Positions 8,471 to 17,553 of a stretch of DNA of 64,000 bases are shown one piece after another. The notes under the pieces were generated by a model. The model saw nothing but the letters and a program-made list of their open reading frames with translations, was not told the origin of the DNA and made no database searches. Made by a program: the position numbers and the translations under genes. Numbering within the stretch: position 1 is the stretch's first letter; each line of letters begins with the position of its first letter. The DNA is from Mucilaginibacter flavus (lineage in GTDB: Bacteria; Bacteroidota; Bacteroidia; Sphingobacteriales; Sphingobacteriaceae): assembly GCF_030409315.1 (NCBI RefSeq), contig NZ_JAUFPS010000095.1, forward strand, positions 84,117-148,116, in the 5' to 3' direction.

Positions 8471-9574
8471 ATGCAGGTTACATTTTACTGGATAACTATT
8501 TTGTTGGCGGTCATCGTCTCGCAATCAATTTTTGCGGCCGGCTTATTGTTATTTAGCCGCGATAACCGTACATCTAACCGTTTCCTGGCGGTACTGATCC
8601 TAACCATAGCTTTATGGTTATCAGATGACTTTATGCGTATGTCGGGTATATACCGTCAAAAGCCCGGCTGGTATTTTTTACCGCTGTTCTATTCTTTCGG
8701 GTTCGGTCCTTTGATTTGGTTTTATGTCCGTAGCCTGGTCAATCACCAATTCCGTTTTAGCGGACGCTCTTTGCTTCATTTTATTCCACTTTTGATCCAG
8801 GTATCTTTATATCTTGTGCTCACTTTTTCTTCCTATTCTACCAAATACTGGTATTGGGTACATGTCCATCGGCCCTATACCTACCGGCTGGAGTTTGACG
8901 GAACCTGGCTGTCTTTGGTCATTTACCTTATGCTGTCATTCAGGCTTGTTAGGGGCTACCAGGGCTGGCTGGTGAATAATTTTTCCGAAGTATCCCGAAT
9001 ACGGCTGAACTGGTTAAAGCTTTTACTTGGCGCACTAATCGTGTTATGCATCCAATGGCTGGTAGAAATTGTACTTCGGGACGGCTTTAATATCTATTTC
9101 AATTATGACTATACTGTTGAACTCTTAGGGTTGCTGGTTCTGATCCTCGGTATCGCCGGTCTGCGGCAGGCTAGTCTTGCTGCTGTTGCCTATCCGGATG
9201 AACCCGCTGACAAAGCAGTACCCGATTTCCAACCCGATCCGGATATACTCGATAAAATCAGCGCTGCTATGGAGAAGAAGAAACTTTATCTGAACCCCAC
9301 CTTATCGCTTGCCGAATTTTCAGCAGTACTGCAATTAAACAGCCGCGCCGTATCCCGGCACATTAATGCTGGTTTTCATCATTCCTTTAATGACTTTGTG
9401 AACCAATACCGGGTGGAAGAAGTCAAGCGCCGGCTTCTGTCCGGCGAGTTAGAAAAGTTTACCATTATGGGCATTGCGCTCGACTGCGGTTTCAACTCCA
9501 AAACCAATTTTAACCGGATATTTAAGGAATTCACCGGGCAATCACCTTCCGATTTCAGTAAACAGGTGCCATAA
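8471..9574 (+). CDS. membrane-anchored AraC family regulator (7 TM + HTH)
   Basis: The 367-residue protein is a paralogue of the one at 5713. It has about seven hydrophobic helices in residues 1-230 (ITILLAVIVSQSIFAAGLLLF, LLHFIPLLIQVSLYLVL, LLGLLVLILGIAGL and others) and a C-terminal AraC domain ending in MGIALDCGFNSKTNFNRIFKEF, nearly the same as the 5713 protein. The gene starts 27 bases after the S41 peptidase gene on the same strand. A signal processed by, or controlling, that peptidase is an attractive but unproven link. Confidence 0.87.
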   Translation: MQVTFYWITILLAVIVSQSIFAAGLLLFSRDNRTSNRFLAVLILTIALWLSDDFMRMSGIYRQKPGWYFLPLFYSFGFGPLIWFYVRSLVNHQFRFSGRSLLHFIPLLIQVSLYLVLTFSSYSTKYWYWVHVHRPYTYRLEFDGTWLSLVIYLMLSFRLVRGYQGWLVNNFSEVSRIRLNWLKLLLGALIVLCIQWLVEIVLRDGFNIYFNYDYTVELLGLLVLILGIAGLRQASLAAVAYPDEPADKAVPDFQPDPDILDKISAAMEKKKLYLNPTLSLAEFSAVLQLNSRAVSRHINAGFHHSFNDFVNQYRVEEVKRRLLSGELEKFTIMGIALDCGFNSKTNFNRIFKEFTGQSPSDFSKQVP

Positions 9575-9658
9575 ACGGAATATGGTACGTACCATATAAT
9601 GATCTGATACTTTAACACGCAACATAGCCCTCATCTTTGCATTACCAAAGGTCAAAAT

Positions 9659-10180
9659 ATGGTACGCAAATCAATCCTTTTTACTTTTTTTATGCTGCTT
9701 AACATCAGCAGTTTGTTGGCACAGCAAGTCTGGTCGGATCATTCCAGATTGTTACCGGACAAGCTGCGCGGAGTTCCAACCGCAATATTGATTATTCATG
9801 CACCGACGCCTGTTTACCCGGAACCGAACACAGATACAATCGATTACCCGGGTAAATATATCTGGAAGCATCAAACCACAGTAAGCTCAAAACAAGATCT
9901 GACTGTTATCGAAGCCGGCAGTTATATATGGGTGGGCGACAAAGGCTGGATCGCCAATATTCACATGGATAATGCGGGCTTCGCCCAACGTTTCAAATGT
10001 CCCGGCGGCATCCTCAAAAAGGGATGGAGCTATACCTTTTTCAAAAACTGGCGTTATGGCGATGTTATTTATGCAGGGGACGCTTTATGGTTCGTATTTG
10101 CAAAAGATAAAAGGGGCAAATTGTATAAAGGAATAGCAGTCGTGGAAACAGAAGGGATATTAAAAACAAAAAATAATTAA
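9659..10180 (+). CDS. exported protein of unknown function
   Basis: No family was recognised for this 173-residue protein. It has a clear signal peptide (KSILFTFFMLLNISSLLAQ, cleavage expected after about residue 21), so it should be periplasmic or outer-membrane associated. The mature part is rich in aromatic residues, with segments such as SYIWVGDKGWIANIHM and GWSYTFFKNWRYGD, and reads as beta-rich. It is two bases upstream of another small exported protein and in line with a YceI gene, so the three form one transcription unit. Confidence 0.65.
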   Translation: MVRKSILFTFFMLLNISSLLAQQVWSDHSRLLPDKLRGVPTAILIIHAPTPVYPEPNTDTIDYPGKYIWKHQTTVSSKQDLTVIEAGSYIWVGDKGWIANIHMDNAGFAQRFKCPGGILKKGWSYTFFKNWRYGDVIYAGDALWFVFAKDKRGKLYKGIAVVETEGILKTKNN

Positions 10181-10182
10181 AT

Positions 10183-10671
10183 ATGAAGCATTTATTAATT
10201 ACGCTTAGCTGTTTGATTTGCATGCAAAGCGGCGTTACGGTAAAACAAAATGAATTGGATAGTATGATCGGTAAAAAATGGGCCGGGACGCTGACTTACC
10301 TGGATTATACAACCAACCAATTAGTACCTATAATGACCGAATTAACGGTAACGGCTTCTTCAAAAGGTCCCGGAATTTACAACTGGGCAACGGCATATCC
10401 ACAGGAACCCTCGCACAATAGTACCGACGAACTGGTGATCAGCGCCGATGGCAAAGTGTTTGACGGAGAAGCTGTCAAAGCGCGCACCGTGTTGGATGAC
10501 GGAACAATCCGATTTACTACCCAAAAGGAAGGTAATGACAACCATAAACCTGCGGTTTTCAGGTTAACTTATTTGTTAAACGCCCGATCATTTTCGCGAA
10601 AGAAAGAGGTTTGTTTCGAGGGCGAAAAACAATGGTTTACAAGGAATGAATTAGTTTTAAAAGCGAAATGA
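10183..10671 (+). CDS. small exported protein, lipocalin-like beta protein of unknown function
   Basis: This 162-residue protein has a short hydrophobic leader (KHLLITLSCLICMQSG) and a beta-rich body with KWAGTLTYLDYTTNQLVPI near the start and ending KQWFTRNELVLK. The layout (leader, G-x-W-x-G-x-L strand, a run of short strands) recalls lipocalin-like calycins, but this is an impression only. It starts two bases after the preceding gene and ends one base before a YceI gene start, which indicates an operon. Confidence 0.6.
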   Translation: MKHLLITLSCLICMQSGVTVKQNELDSMIGKKWAGTLTYLDYTTNQLVPIMTELTVTASSKGPGIYNWATAYPQEPSHNSTDELVISADGKVFDGEAVKARTVLDDGTIRFTTQKEGNDNHKPAVFRLTYLLNARSFSRKKEVCFEGEKQWFTRNELVLKAK

Positions 10672-10672
10672 G

Positions 10673-11245
10673 ATGAAAAAGACTTTATTATATTGCTGCT
10701 GCGTATTGCTGTTAACGGCTACAGGATTTAAAAACGCAGAAACATTAAATTACACGATCGATACCAAGGCCAGTTCGCTGAAATGGACAGGTCATGCTCA
10801 GACGGGCGTGTATTCTCCAAGCGGAACAATCAATGTAAAGTCGGGGAAGGTGAGCATGAATCAATATAACATGATTACGTCCGCGAACATCGTCATCGAC
10901 ATGACTACCCTTCACCAGGATAAGGAGGAAATGGAAAATCATTTGAAAGGGGCCGATTTTTTTGATGTCGCAAATTTTCCCGAAGCACAATTCAAATTTA
11001 CCGGTGTTAAAGGTATCACGGCTAGGGGTCAACTAACAGTCAAAGGCGTTACCCATGAGATAAGTTTTCCGCTTACAGTGACCCACCACGGCGATCAGAT
11101 CGAAGTTAAAGCGAACCTGGAAATAGACCGGACTTTATACGGAATTAAGTATAATTCCACATCCTATTTCCAGGATCTTGGCAGCTATGCGATCAAAAAC
11201 ATATTTGATTTGGAGGTCGATATATACGGAATCAAAGCAAACTAA
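10673..11245 (+). CDS. YceI family protein, exported
   Basis: The 190-residue protein has a signal peptide (KKTLLYCCCVLLLTATGF) and then a YceI domain: YTIDTKASSLKWTGHA at the N-terminus, the HLKGADFFDVANFPEAQF motif in the centre, and the closing DRTLYGIKYNS segment. YceI proteins are lipocalin-fold proteins that bind isoprenoid-type or other lipids in the periplasm. It lies last in a unit with two small exported proteins. A second, leaderless YceI protein is at 22020-22553, so periplasmic and cytoplasmic versions coexist in this window. Confidence 0.93.
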   Translation: MKKTLLYCCCVLLLTATGFKNAETLNYTIDTKASSLKWTGHAQTGVYSPSGTINVKSGKVSMNQYNMITSANIVIDMTTLHQDKEEMENHLKGADFFDVANFPEAQFKFTGVKGITARGQLTVKGVTHEISFPLTVTHHGDQIEVKANLEIDRTLYGIKYNSTSYFQDLGSYAIKNIFDLEVDIYGIKAN

Positions 11246-11334
11246 TTAGCCACTGTCACCTATAAAATACATATCTCCATTTACTTAAACTTAATTCCGG
11301 CGAAAAAACGCATGATATTAAAAAGAGTATTATA

Positions 11335-12612
11335 CTACTGTTTCAGGTAAGGTTCTAAAGCGACCAACTCCCCCCGCGTTTTCGGGCCTCCGGTGAAAGC
11401 TCCGCCATCGGTCACAACATAAAGTGTATTTCTGTCGTGTTCAGTTTTCCCAAAGACAGCATCAGTAGCACCCACGATGTGCTGTTCCATTTTCCCGACG
11501 ATCGTCCGCCCGCCATCGGGCGAGACGCGCACAACTGTGTTATACGGATGGGTGGTTATGAAAAGAGACCCATCCATACCAATAGCAAAGTCATCACCCG
11601 GAATACCGGAGGCCATCACTGAAGCCGGGCTAAATTGCCCTTGAGCGTTCATAGCGTATCGAAGAACGGTTGTACGATCTGAGACGGTCACGAGCAAATC
11701 GTGCCCTTTAAAATGCAGGCCGTTTGCTCCGGGAGCGAGCGATATATAGGCTCGTGCCTGAAGTGCAGCGTCCCGTATTGCTACCTCAACATGGCCATTT
11801 TTAGGGTCTACCCGCCAAATGACGCCCAATGAACTGTCGGGTGAATAGAGCATACCATCGGGGCCAATATCCAGACCGTTTGGCCAGGCGCCTGCAGGAA
11901 ACTGTGCAAGCGACAGTGCCTGGCCGCTGGCATCAATATGCCAGATATAAGACGTGTCACCGTGTCCAGTAAGATAAATAGAGTTATCTTGAGTCACCAC
12001 CGGTACACCGGAGGTCAGCCCTTTTGGAGTTCTGAAAATGATCCTTTCATTGCCATCCGGCTTGCGTGCAATCAGTTCACCATGGGCCTCACGATAGTAA
12101 TCAGCTTTAGAAAAGTCGAGGCCGCGATTGCCGGACAGATAAAGAGTACCATCTTCGCCCGCGGCAATTCCTTCGAACCAAAGGCCTTCATCGTAAGTCT
12201 TGATAACGCGTGCGCGGCTTGGCTTGAAAGGAAGGTCTGCGGCTTTGGGCAGGGCAATTACTTTAAGCCCCAGCGGCTGAGTTATTGCTACCACTATCGA
12301 AGCCATAGCCAACACCAACGGCAGCGGCCAGAAGTATGCTGTCTTCATACGCGTTGCGCGAACCGCTAAGGGCAGCGAAGAAGCAAAAGCGATACACGAG
12401 GAGAAAAATGCGATGAACGGTACAGCGATTCCGATAAGAGTTATGATAAACGCGATCCAGTGTACTGCCGCCTGCACAATTCGCATTAACCCCGATTGTA
12501 CGAATGAGGCATTCAACTTTTCAAAGCGTCGTACCCGAAAGGTAATAATAACTGCCGCTAGCAATGAGGAAAAGCAGACAATCAACTGAAATAAAAGGGT
12601 GACAATATTCAT
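11335..12612 (-). CDS. SMP-30/gluconolactonase-like beta-propeller protein with N-terminal membrane region
   Basis: The 425-residue protein has about four hydrophobic segments in the first 130 residues, including VTLLFQLIVCFSSLLAAVIIT and PLVLAMASIVVAI. A beta-propeller of repeated blades follows, with motifs such as IAAGEDGTLYLSGN, GLDIGPDGMLY, FAIGMDGSLFITTH and TLYVVTDGGAF. The G-x-D-G-x-L-Y pattern is that of SMP-30/gluconolactonase or NHL propellers. The propeller is probably extracytoplasmic. Catalytic function is not established. It follows a Crp/Fnr gene on the same strand with a gap of 195 bases, in which nothing else is seen, so it may be a separate unit. Confidence 0.75.
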   Translation of the reverse strand: MNIVTLLFQLIVCFSSLLAAVIITFRVRRFEKLNASFVQSGLMRIVQAAVHWIAFIITLIGIAVPFIAFFSSCIAFASSLPLAVRATRMKTAYFWPLPLVLAMASIVVAITQPLGLKVIALPKAADLPFKPSRARVIKTYDEGLWFEGIAAGEDGTLYLSGNRGLDFSKADYYREAHGELIARKPDGNERIIFRTPKGLTSGVPVVTQDNSIYLTGHGDTSYIWHIDASGQALSLAQFPAGAWPNGLDIGPDGMLYSPDSSLGVIWRVDPKNGHVEVAIRDAALQARAYISLAPGANGLHFKGHDLLVTVSDRTTVLRYAMNAQGQFSPASVMASGIPGDDFAIGMDGSLFITTHPYNTVVRVSPDGGRTIVGKMEQHIVGATDAVFGKTEHDRNTLYVVTDGGAFTGGPKTRGELVALEPYLKQ

Positions 12613-12807
12613 AAACGTCCCTCCATTTTAATCAACAATACAAAGACCTTAATATTGATATCTAAGTCACGGGATTGCGTTTTTGCAATTACTCCGTATG
12701 TTACTGAAATTTTTTGCATACTTTTTTTATTTGATCAAAATTAGAAGCATGCTAAGCCGAATTTCTTAACAAAAGATAAGAATAATACCAGTGCGGCTGG
12801 TCGGATG

Positions 12808-13434
12808 TCAGGTGTGGATCCTGTTGGTTGAGAGGGTTGAATTCATGATGCGTTTTCTGATTCGTGAAAGCGATACTGCTGTAATACCTATAAATTGTGC
12901 AATATATTGCACAGGAATACGCTTTACGATGTCTTTACCTGATTTCAATAAATCAAGGTATCTTTGTTCGGGTGTTTTTATAACAAACGACTTTATCCGG
13001 TCCTCAAAAAGGATATTAAAAGATTCCGATATCAACCTGCCGAATCTTTCCATTTTACATGACAATAACGGATGTTTTAGCATCGCTTCCATATTCTTTT
13101 TCGAAATAGTGACAAAAATCGTATCTTCTAATGTTTTGATATCATAAAGACAAGGTTCTTCTGCGAGATAACTCTTTAAGGCCGTGACGAAGCTATTCTC
13201 GAAACTAAAGTAACCCGTGATTTCTTGTCCGTTAATTACATTACAAAAACGCACCGCACCATTGATAATAAAACCAAGCTCTCTGCAAATTTTACCATAC
13301 TCAACAAAGCAGCGATTTTTTTTTACTTTTTTTATTTTTAAAAAGCCTGTAAATGCATACCATTCTTCATCATTAAACGTGATGAAATTTTTAATTTTCT
13401 CCCTGTATGAAATTAAAATCACTTCCCTATCCAT
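12808..13434 (-). CDS. Crp/Fnr family transcriptional regulator
   Basis: The 208-residue protein has a cyclic-nucleotide-binding-like beta barrel (VEYGKICRELGFIINGAVRF, FENSFVTALKSYL) and a C-terminal Crp-type helix-turn-helix (IPVQYIAQFIGITAVSLSRIRKRI). Many Bacteroidota proteins of this type lack cAMP-binding residues and sense other signals. It starts 28 bases after the SDR/DUF2867 gene in a minus-strand series of TetR, UbiB-type kinase, SDR/DUF2867 and this gene, so it probably belongs to the photolyase-linked stress locus. Confidence 0.88.
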   Translation of the reverse strand: MDREVILISYREKIKNFITFNDEEWYAFTGFLKIKKVKKNRCFVEYGKICRELGFIINGAVRFCNVINGQEITGYFSFENSFVTALKSYLAEEPCLYDIKTLEDTIFVTISKKNMEAMLKHPLLSCKMERFGRLISESFNILFEDRIKSFVIKTPEQRYLDLLKSGKDIVKRIPVQYIAQFIGITAVSLSRIRKRIMNSTLSTNRIHT

Positions 13435-13462
13435 TTCTCAGGCTTAATTATCTGCATTCATC

Positions 13463-14896
13463 CTAATACTCTGTAATCCTTTTAGCCATACCATTAAAAA
13501 TAAAAATATGGAATGGAAACATGAGCGCCCAATATAACCTGCCCCATAACCCTTTGGGTCGGAAGGTAGCAATTTGACTTAGGAACTTTTCATTGCGATG
13601 CTCTATGATTTTAAATTCAAGCCACGCTTCGCCGGGTAACTTCATTTCGGCATAAAGTAATAATCGCTTACTCACTTTGTCCGCTAAGAGTACACGCCAG
13701 AAATCGATAGCATCACCCGGAGAAATATTATTCACACTCGTCCGTCCTCGCCTTGATCCGACCCCGCCTACCATTTTATCTAAAAACCCGCGTAGGTTCC
13801 ATATCCAGTTCCAGTAATACCAACCCCGTTTGTCACCAATTGACCAGACATTATTAAGAACCTCCCGACTGTCACGAACGAAGGGAACTTTTACTTTATA
13901 TTCCAGTGTTCCATTTTGAGGGACCTTAAATTGATCCATAAAACCAGGCTTAAGATAACCCTTATTGAGCGCGTCTTTCCAGCTGGATGCTATGGAGTTT
14001 TGTTCAATCTGCACGAAAGCTAATTCCAGTGCCTCGCGATAAGTAACGCATGTGTGAGGCACGACATCATTGATCGAATTGTCCCGGCATATGGTTTCAT
14101 TTTTCATGCTATCCACCAGGCTTTGGGCCAGTGAATAACTGATGGATGTTACAAAATACAGCCAATAGGATGATATTTTAGGTGAAAGAAACGGAAGGGT
14201 GACGATGTAACGTTTTAAATTACGCACACTGGCATAGGTGAGCATCATCTGCCTGAATGTTAATATGTCCGGACCACCGATGTCAAAAGTGCGGTTGAAA
14301 GATTTTTCATTTAGTAATATACCTTCCAGGTAAGCTAAAACATCGCGTATGGCAATGGGCTGGCAGCGTGTATTGACCCATCGGGGTACGGTCATCAGCG
14401 GCAGTTTTTCGGTCAGGTCCCGGATAATCTCAAATGATGCGCTGCCTGATCCGATAATAATTGATGCTCTCAGTACGGTTAACGCCGCTCTGCAATCCCC
14501 TAAAACAGTTTCAACATTCCGCCTCGAAAGCAGATGTCGTGACAGGTGGTCATCATTACTGATGCCGCCCAGGTAAATAACCTGTCTGCACTTAGTTTTA
14601 TTAAGGGCCTGAACAAAGTTGGTCGCAGAATTTGCTTCAAGCTCTGCAAAATTGTGATGTTGTGCCATGGAATGGACCAGATAATAGGCCGCATCAATAT
14701 CTTCAGGAAACTGCTCTATAGTTTCAGAAAGAAGCAAATCACCTGTAATCAGGGAAACGTGATCCAAATGATCGGTTGTTTCGTGAAATCTCCTTTTGTC
14801 GCGCACAAGACACACCACATCATGCCTTTTTTTTAAAAGCATGGGAATTATCCGGGTACCAATGTATCCGTTCGCGCCTGCTATGAGTATTTTCAT
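13463..14896 (-). CDS. SDR-type NAD(P)-binding protein fused to DUF2867
   Basis: The 477-residue protein has an N-terminal Rossmann fold of the atypical/extended SDR kind (ILIAGANGYIGTRIIPML, residues 3-20), with AAYYLVHSMAQHHNF and VIYLGGISND as further marks. From about residue 330 onward a DUF2867 domain follows (WYYWNWIWNLRGFLDKMVGG, PGDAIDFWRVL). Proteins of this composition are related to the YbjT/NDUFA9-like group, but their reaction is not known. The gene sits 32 bases after the UbiB-type kinase gene in the same unit. Confidence 0.88.
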   Translation of the reverse strand: MKILIAGANGYIGTRIIPMLLKKRHDVVCLVRDKRRFHETTDHLDHVSLITGDLLLSETIEQFPEDIDAAYYLVHSMAQHHNFAELEANSATNFVQALNKTKCRQVIYLGGISNDDHLSRHLLSRRNVETVLGDCRAALTVLRASIIIGSGSASFEIIRDLTEKLPLMTVPRWVNTRCQPIAIRDVLAYLEGILLNEKSFNRTFDIGGPDILTFRQMMLTYASVRNLKRYIVTLPFLSPKISSYWLYFVTSISYSLAQSLVDSMKNETICRDNSINDVVPHTCVTYREALELAFVQIEQNSIASSWKDALNKGYLKPGFMDQFKVPQNGTLEYKVKVPFVRDSREVLNNVWSIGDKRGWYYWNWIWNLRGFLDKMVGGVGSRRGRTSVNNISPGDAIDFWRVLLADKVSKRLLLYAEMKLPGEAWLEFKIIEHRNEKFLSQIATFRPKGLWGRLYWALMFPFHIFIFNGMAKRITEY

Positions 14897-14928
14897 TAAA
14901 CTTCAGAAGTTAAATAGAAAACAAATTA

Positions 14929-16254
14929 TTAATATTCCAGCACTATATGTGGTTTATAAGTATCGGTTTTTACCCTGGCTTTGAGTTCATGCAAAATGCT
15001 GTATAACCCAAAATTAGTACGGTTGATATAAATAAAGTGCTTTACTCCCCTGGGCTGTTTAAACTCCGGCATTTTGGCTATTTTTTCACCGAAACCATAT
15101 AAATCGTCGAAAAATGCATTCTCCCCAAAATCAAAATGATCGGTGATATAAGGTTTGGCAAATAAACTGATCATTTGCTTATACATCTCATAGTAAAACT
15201 CGATCTGCTCCGGTGCATCCGTTTTGTGGATCATTTCCAGCAGCCGGAAAGCTTTGATAGTTTCCTCTTTGTTTTCTAAGAGATCGGCGGATATCAATGA
15301 AAAAAACGGGTAATAGAAGTTCTCAGGCATTTCCTTAATACAGCCAAAGTCTATGATACCCAGGGTGCCGTTATGAGTGATCAAAAAGTTACCCGGGTGC
15401 GGGTCAGCATGAACAGCCCGTAATTCATGTTGCTGAAAATTGTAAAAATCCCACAGCGCCTGTCCTATCTGGTCGCAAAGTTGTTGCGAAGGATTAGTTT
15501 GCAAAAACTCCCGTAAGTGCTTCCCTTCTAACCAATCCATCGTGATTATCCTTTTACTGGATAACTCCGGGTAATATTTTGGAAAGACAACGTTTTCCAG
15601 ATTAACACAAGCGTTGGAAAATTCTATTGAACGGCGTACTTCCAGCTCATAATCTGTTTCTTCAAGCAGTCGCTCTTCGACTTCATTCATGTAAATATCC
15701 AAGTCTTTGCCGCTGATACCCATGACACGGAAAGCAAAAGGTTTTACCAGCTTCAGGTCTGAAGAAATGGAATCGCCAACGCCTGGATACTGTATTTTAA
15801 CGGCCAGTTTTTTCCCATTGAGCTCAGCCTGGTGCACCTGGCCAATAGAAGCTGCATTAGATGATTTAGCATCGAATTTATCAAATATCTGATCGGGTGA
15901 TTTTCCAAAATATTTTTTAAATGTTTGAACGATCAGCGGACCCGAAAGTGGCGGCGCGTTATATTGAGATTGAGAGAACTTACTGACATAGGCTTCCGGC
16001 AGCAGGTTTTTGTCCATACTCAGCATCTGAGCCACTTTGAGAGCGCTGCCCTTCAGTTCGCTTAATGATTCATAAATGTCAGTGGCATTGTCTTCATTCA
16101 GCTGGGATTTGTCGAGGTCAGGATTGAAAAGCTTTTTTGAATAATGCTTGATGTAATTACCGCCAACTTTAAGGCCCGTTTTTACAAACTTTCCCGATCG
16201 TTGAACTTTACTGGTTGGTATGCTATTTTGCTCCTTTGGCGTGTGGTCACTCAT
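14929..16254 (-). CDS. AarF/ABC1/UbiB kinase family protein
   Basis: The 441-residue protein carries the family's motifs in order: the KxGQ-like KVAQMLS (here with alanine in place of the glycine), the alanine-rich nucleotide loop AASIGQVHQA, AVKIQYPGV, the LLEETDYELE stretch, the catalytic HADPHPGNF and the metal-binding IIDFGCI. UbiB-type atypical kinases act as ATPases that support isoprenoid-quinone and other lipid metabolism at membranes. It follows the TetR gene by 30 bases and precedes SDR/DUF2867. Such genes recur near photolyase clusters, which suggests a role in membrane or quinone protection under light stress (inference). Confidence 0.92.
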   Translation of the reverse strand: MSDHTPKEQNSIPTSKVQRSGKFVKTGLKVGGNYIKHYSKKLFNPDLDKSQLNEDNATDIYESLSELKGSALKVAQMLSMDKNLLPEAYVSKFSQSQYNAPPLSGPLIVQTFKKYFGKSPDQIFDKFDAKSSNAASIGQVHQAELNGKKLAVKIQYPGVGDSISSDLKLVKPFAFRVMGISGKDLDIYMNEVEERLLEETDYELEVRRSIEFSNACVNLENVVFPKYYPELSSKRIITMDWLEGKHLREFLQTNPSQQLCDQIGQALWDFYNFQQHELRAVHADPHPGNFLITHNGTLGIIDFGCIKEMPENFYYPFFSLISADLLENKEETIKAFRLLEMIHKTDAPEQIEFYYEMYKQMISLFAKPYITDHFDFGENAFFDDLYGFGEKIAKMPEFKQPRGVKHFIYINRTNFGLYSILHELKARVKTDTYKPHIVLEY

Positions 16255-16284
16255 CTATAATCCTGCTTATATATTATATACATA

Positions 16285-16947
16285 TTAAAGGTCGCTAAAC
16301 CCCATTGTCTCTTTTAGACCGCCATTCTTCACCAGGAACTTACCATATTCAAATAAGTTGTCAATCGGGGAACGCTGGAAAAGATCAAATGTAACGTTCA
16401 AACCTTTTTCGATAGCCTCGTCAGTTTTCTCAAAGCCCGCGGAATTGTCATTTATCCAAAAATTAAGGACGAATCCAAACTGCAGCCATAATGCATCCTT
16501 ATAACGTTTCGAGAAAAATTTTCGATCTGATAATTCACCGCTCTCCAGGCCACTGTTTAATATTCCGCTGCTAAAGTTTGCAAATACTTCTTTTAATCCT
16601 CCAAAAACACGGGGAGTAGCCAACCCCTTAGGAAGATGTTTGACGGTGTAAACCGCAAAACTGCGGCTGCCTTTAAGCAGCTCAAAAAAGCTGTAGAAAA
16701 ATGACAGGGCTTTCTCACGCGCACTGTAACCGGTCCAAACATCTTGTCCCTCGATCTCTTTAATGGTTGTTTTTGCAAAATCTGTCCAGATATTTTGTTC
16801 CAGGGCGTCAAATGACCCGAATTGACTATAAAAGTCAGCCTCGGTCATCTTGTGTTTTTTTGCAAACATGTAAACTGATTTAGGTTGAACGCCCTCCGTC
16901 AGTACATAATCCATATAAGCTTTCTTTATACTTTCAATGGTTGCCAT
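16285..16947 (-). CDS. TetR family transcriptional regulator
   Basis: The chosen start at 16947 gives MATIESIKKAYMDYVL and 220 residues; an upstream ATG at 17001 would add 18 residues that do not resemble the family. The N-terminal helix-turn-helix reads SVYMFAKKHKMTEADFYSQFGSFDAL, followed by an all-helical ligand domain. It heads the minus-strand unit TetR, UbiB-type kinase, SDR/DUF2867 and Crp/Fnr. The 210-base divergent region 16948-17157 separates it from the photolyase genes and probably holds promoters for both directions, so it could control both; no clear operator palindrome was found. Confidence 0.87.
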   Translation of the reverse strand: MATIESIKKAYMDYVLTEGVQPKSVYMFAKKHKMTEADFYSQFGSFDALEQNIWTDFAKTTIKEIEGQDVWTGYSAREKALSFFYSFFELLKGSRSFAVYTVKHLPKGLATPRVFGGLKEVFANFSSGILNSGLESGELSDRKFFSKRYKDALWLQFGFVLNFWINDNSAGFEKTDEAIEKGLNVTFDLFQRSPIDNLFEYGKFLVKNGGLKETMGFSDL

Positions 16948-17157
16948 AATGAAGATTTCTTGAAATAAACAGTGTAAAACTAAACGTAACTGATTTATCA
17001 AATGTCACACTTATTCAATTAAACACAGATAATGATACAATATTATACTTTTTTAATGAATTTTAAGGTGCTATCATACTATATTTGACAGATGATTTTT
17101 GGATTCAATTTCCAATTCAGTAATATTTCAAAGATCACTTTATATTAATTCTGCTCA

Positions 17158-17445
17158 ATGACGGAGACTTTCATATTCGACACCGCATCGACGGATCGCA
17201 TCATAGAGATGGCCTGGGAAGACCGGACTCCATTTGATGCCATTAAAATCCAATTTGGAATCGGCGAACAGCAAACCATTGAACTTATGCGCAGAGAGAT
17301 GAAGTCGTCGAGTTTTAGATTGTGGCGCAAGCGTGTTCAAGGCCGAAGCACTAAACACAGGAGACCAGATGAAGGTTCGTCTCTCAAATTTAAATGCAGC
17401 AGACAAAGGCATATAAGCGCCAATAAAATCAGTAAAAGAAGTTAA
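17158..17445 (+). CDS. TIGR03643 family protein
   Basis: The 95-residue protein is a good match to the small TIGR03643 family, with the signature DRIIEMAWEDRTPFDAI, GEQQTIELMRREMK and SSFRLWRKRVQGRSTKH. The family's function is unknown; its members are usually neighbours of cryptochrome/photolyase genes. The pattern of an acidic-aromatic helix followed by a basic tail suggests a small helix-turn-helix-like protein, which is inference. It opens the plus-strand photolyase series, divergent from the TetR gene, and lies 108 bases upstream of cryptochrome DASH. Confidence 0.85.
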   Translation: MTETFIFDTASTDRIIEMAWEDRTPFDAIKIQFGIGEQQTIELMRREMKSSSFRLWRKRVQGRSTKHRRPDEGSSLKFKCSRQRHISANKISKRS

Positions 17446-17553
17446 CCGTTGATAACAGGCATTGATTTCAATCATCAATACAGGAATCCCTTTTTACAGT
17501 TAAACTATAAATGTGTCAGGTTAACACATAATTTAAATAATAACAGAAAAAAT

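Noticed and set aside
17155..17478. Antisense frame of 107 residues opposite TIGR03643
   Set aside because: It is the reverse of a recognised gene and has no recognisable features.
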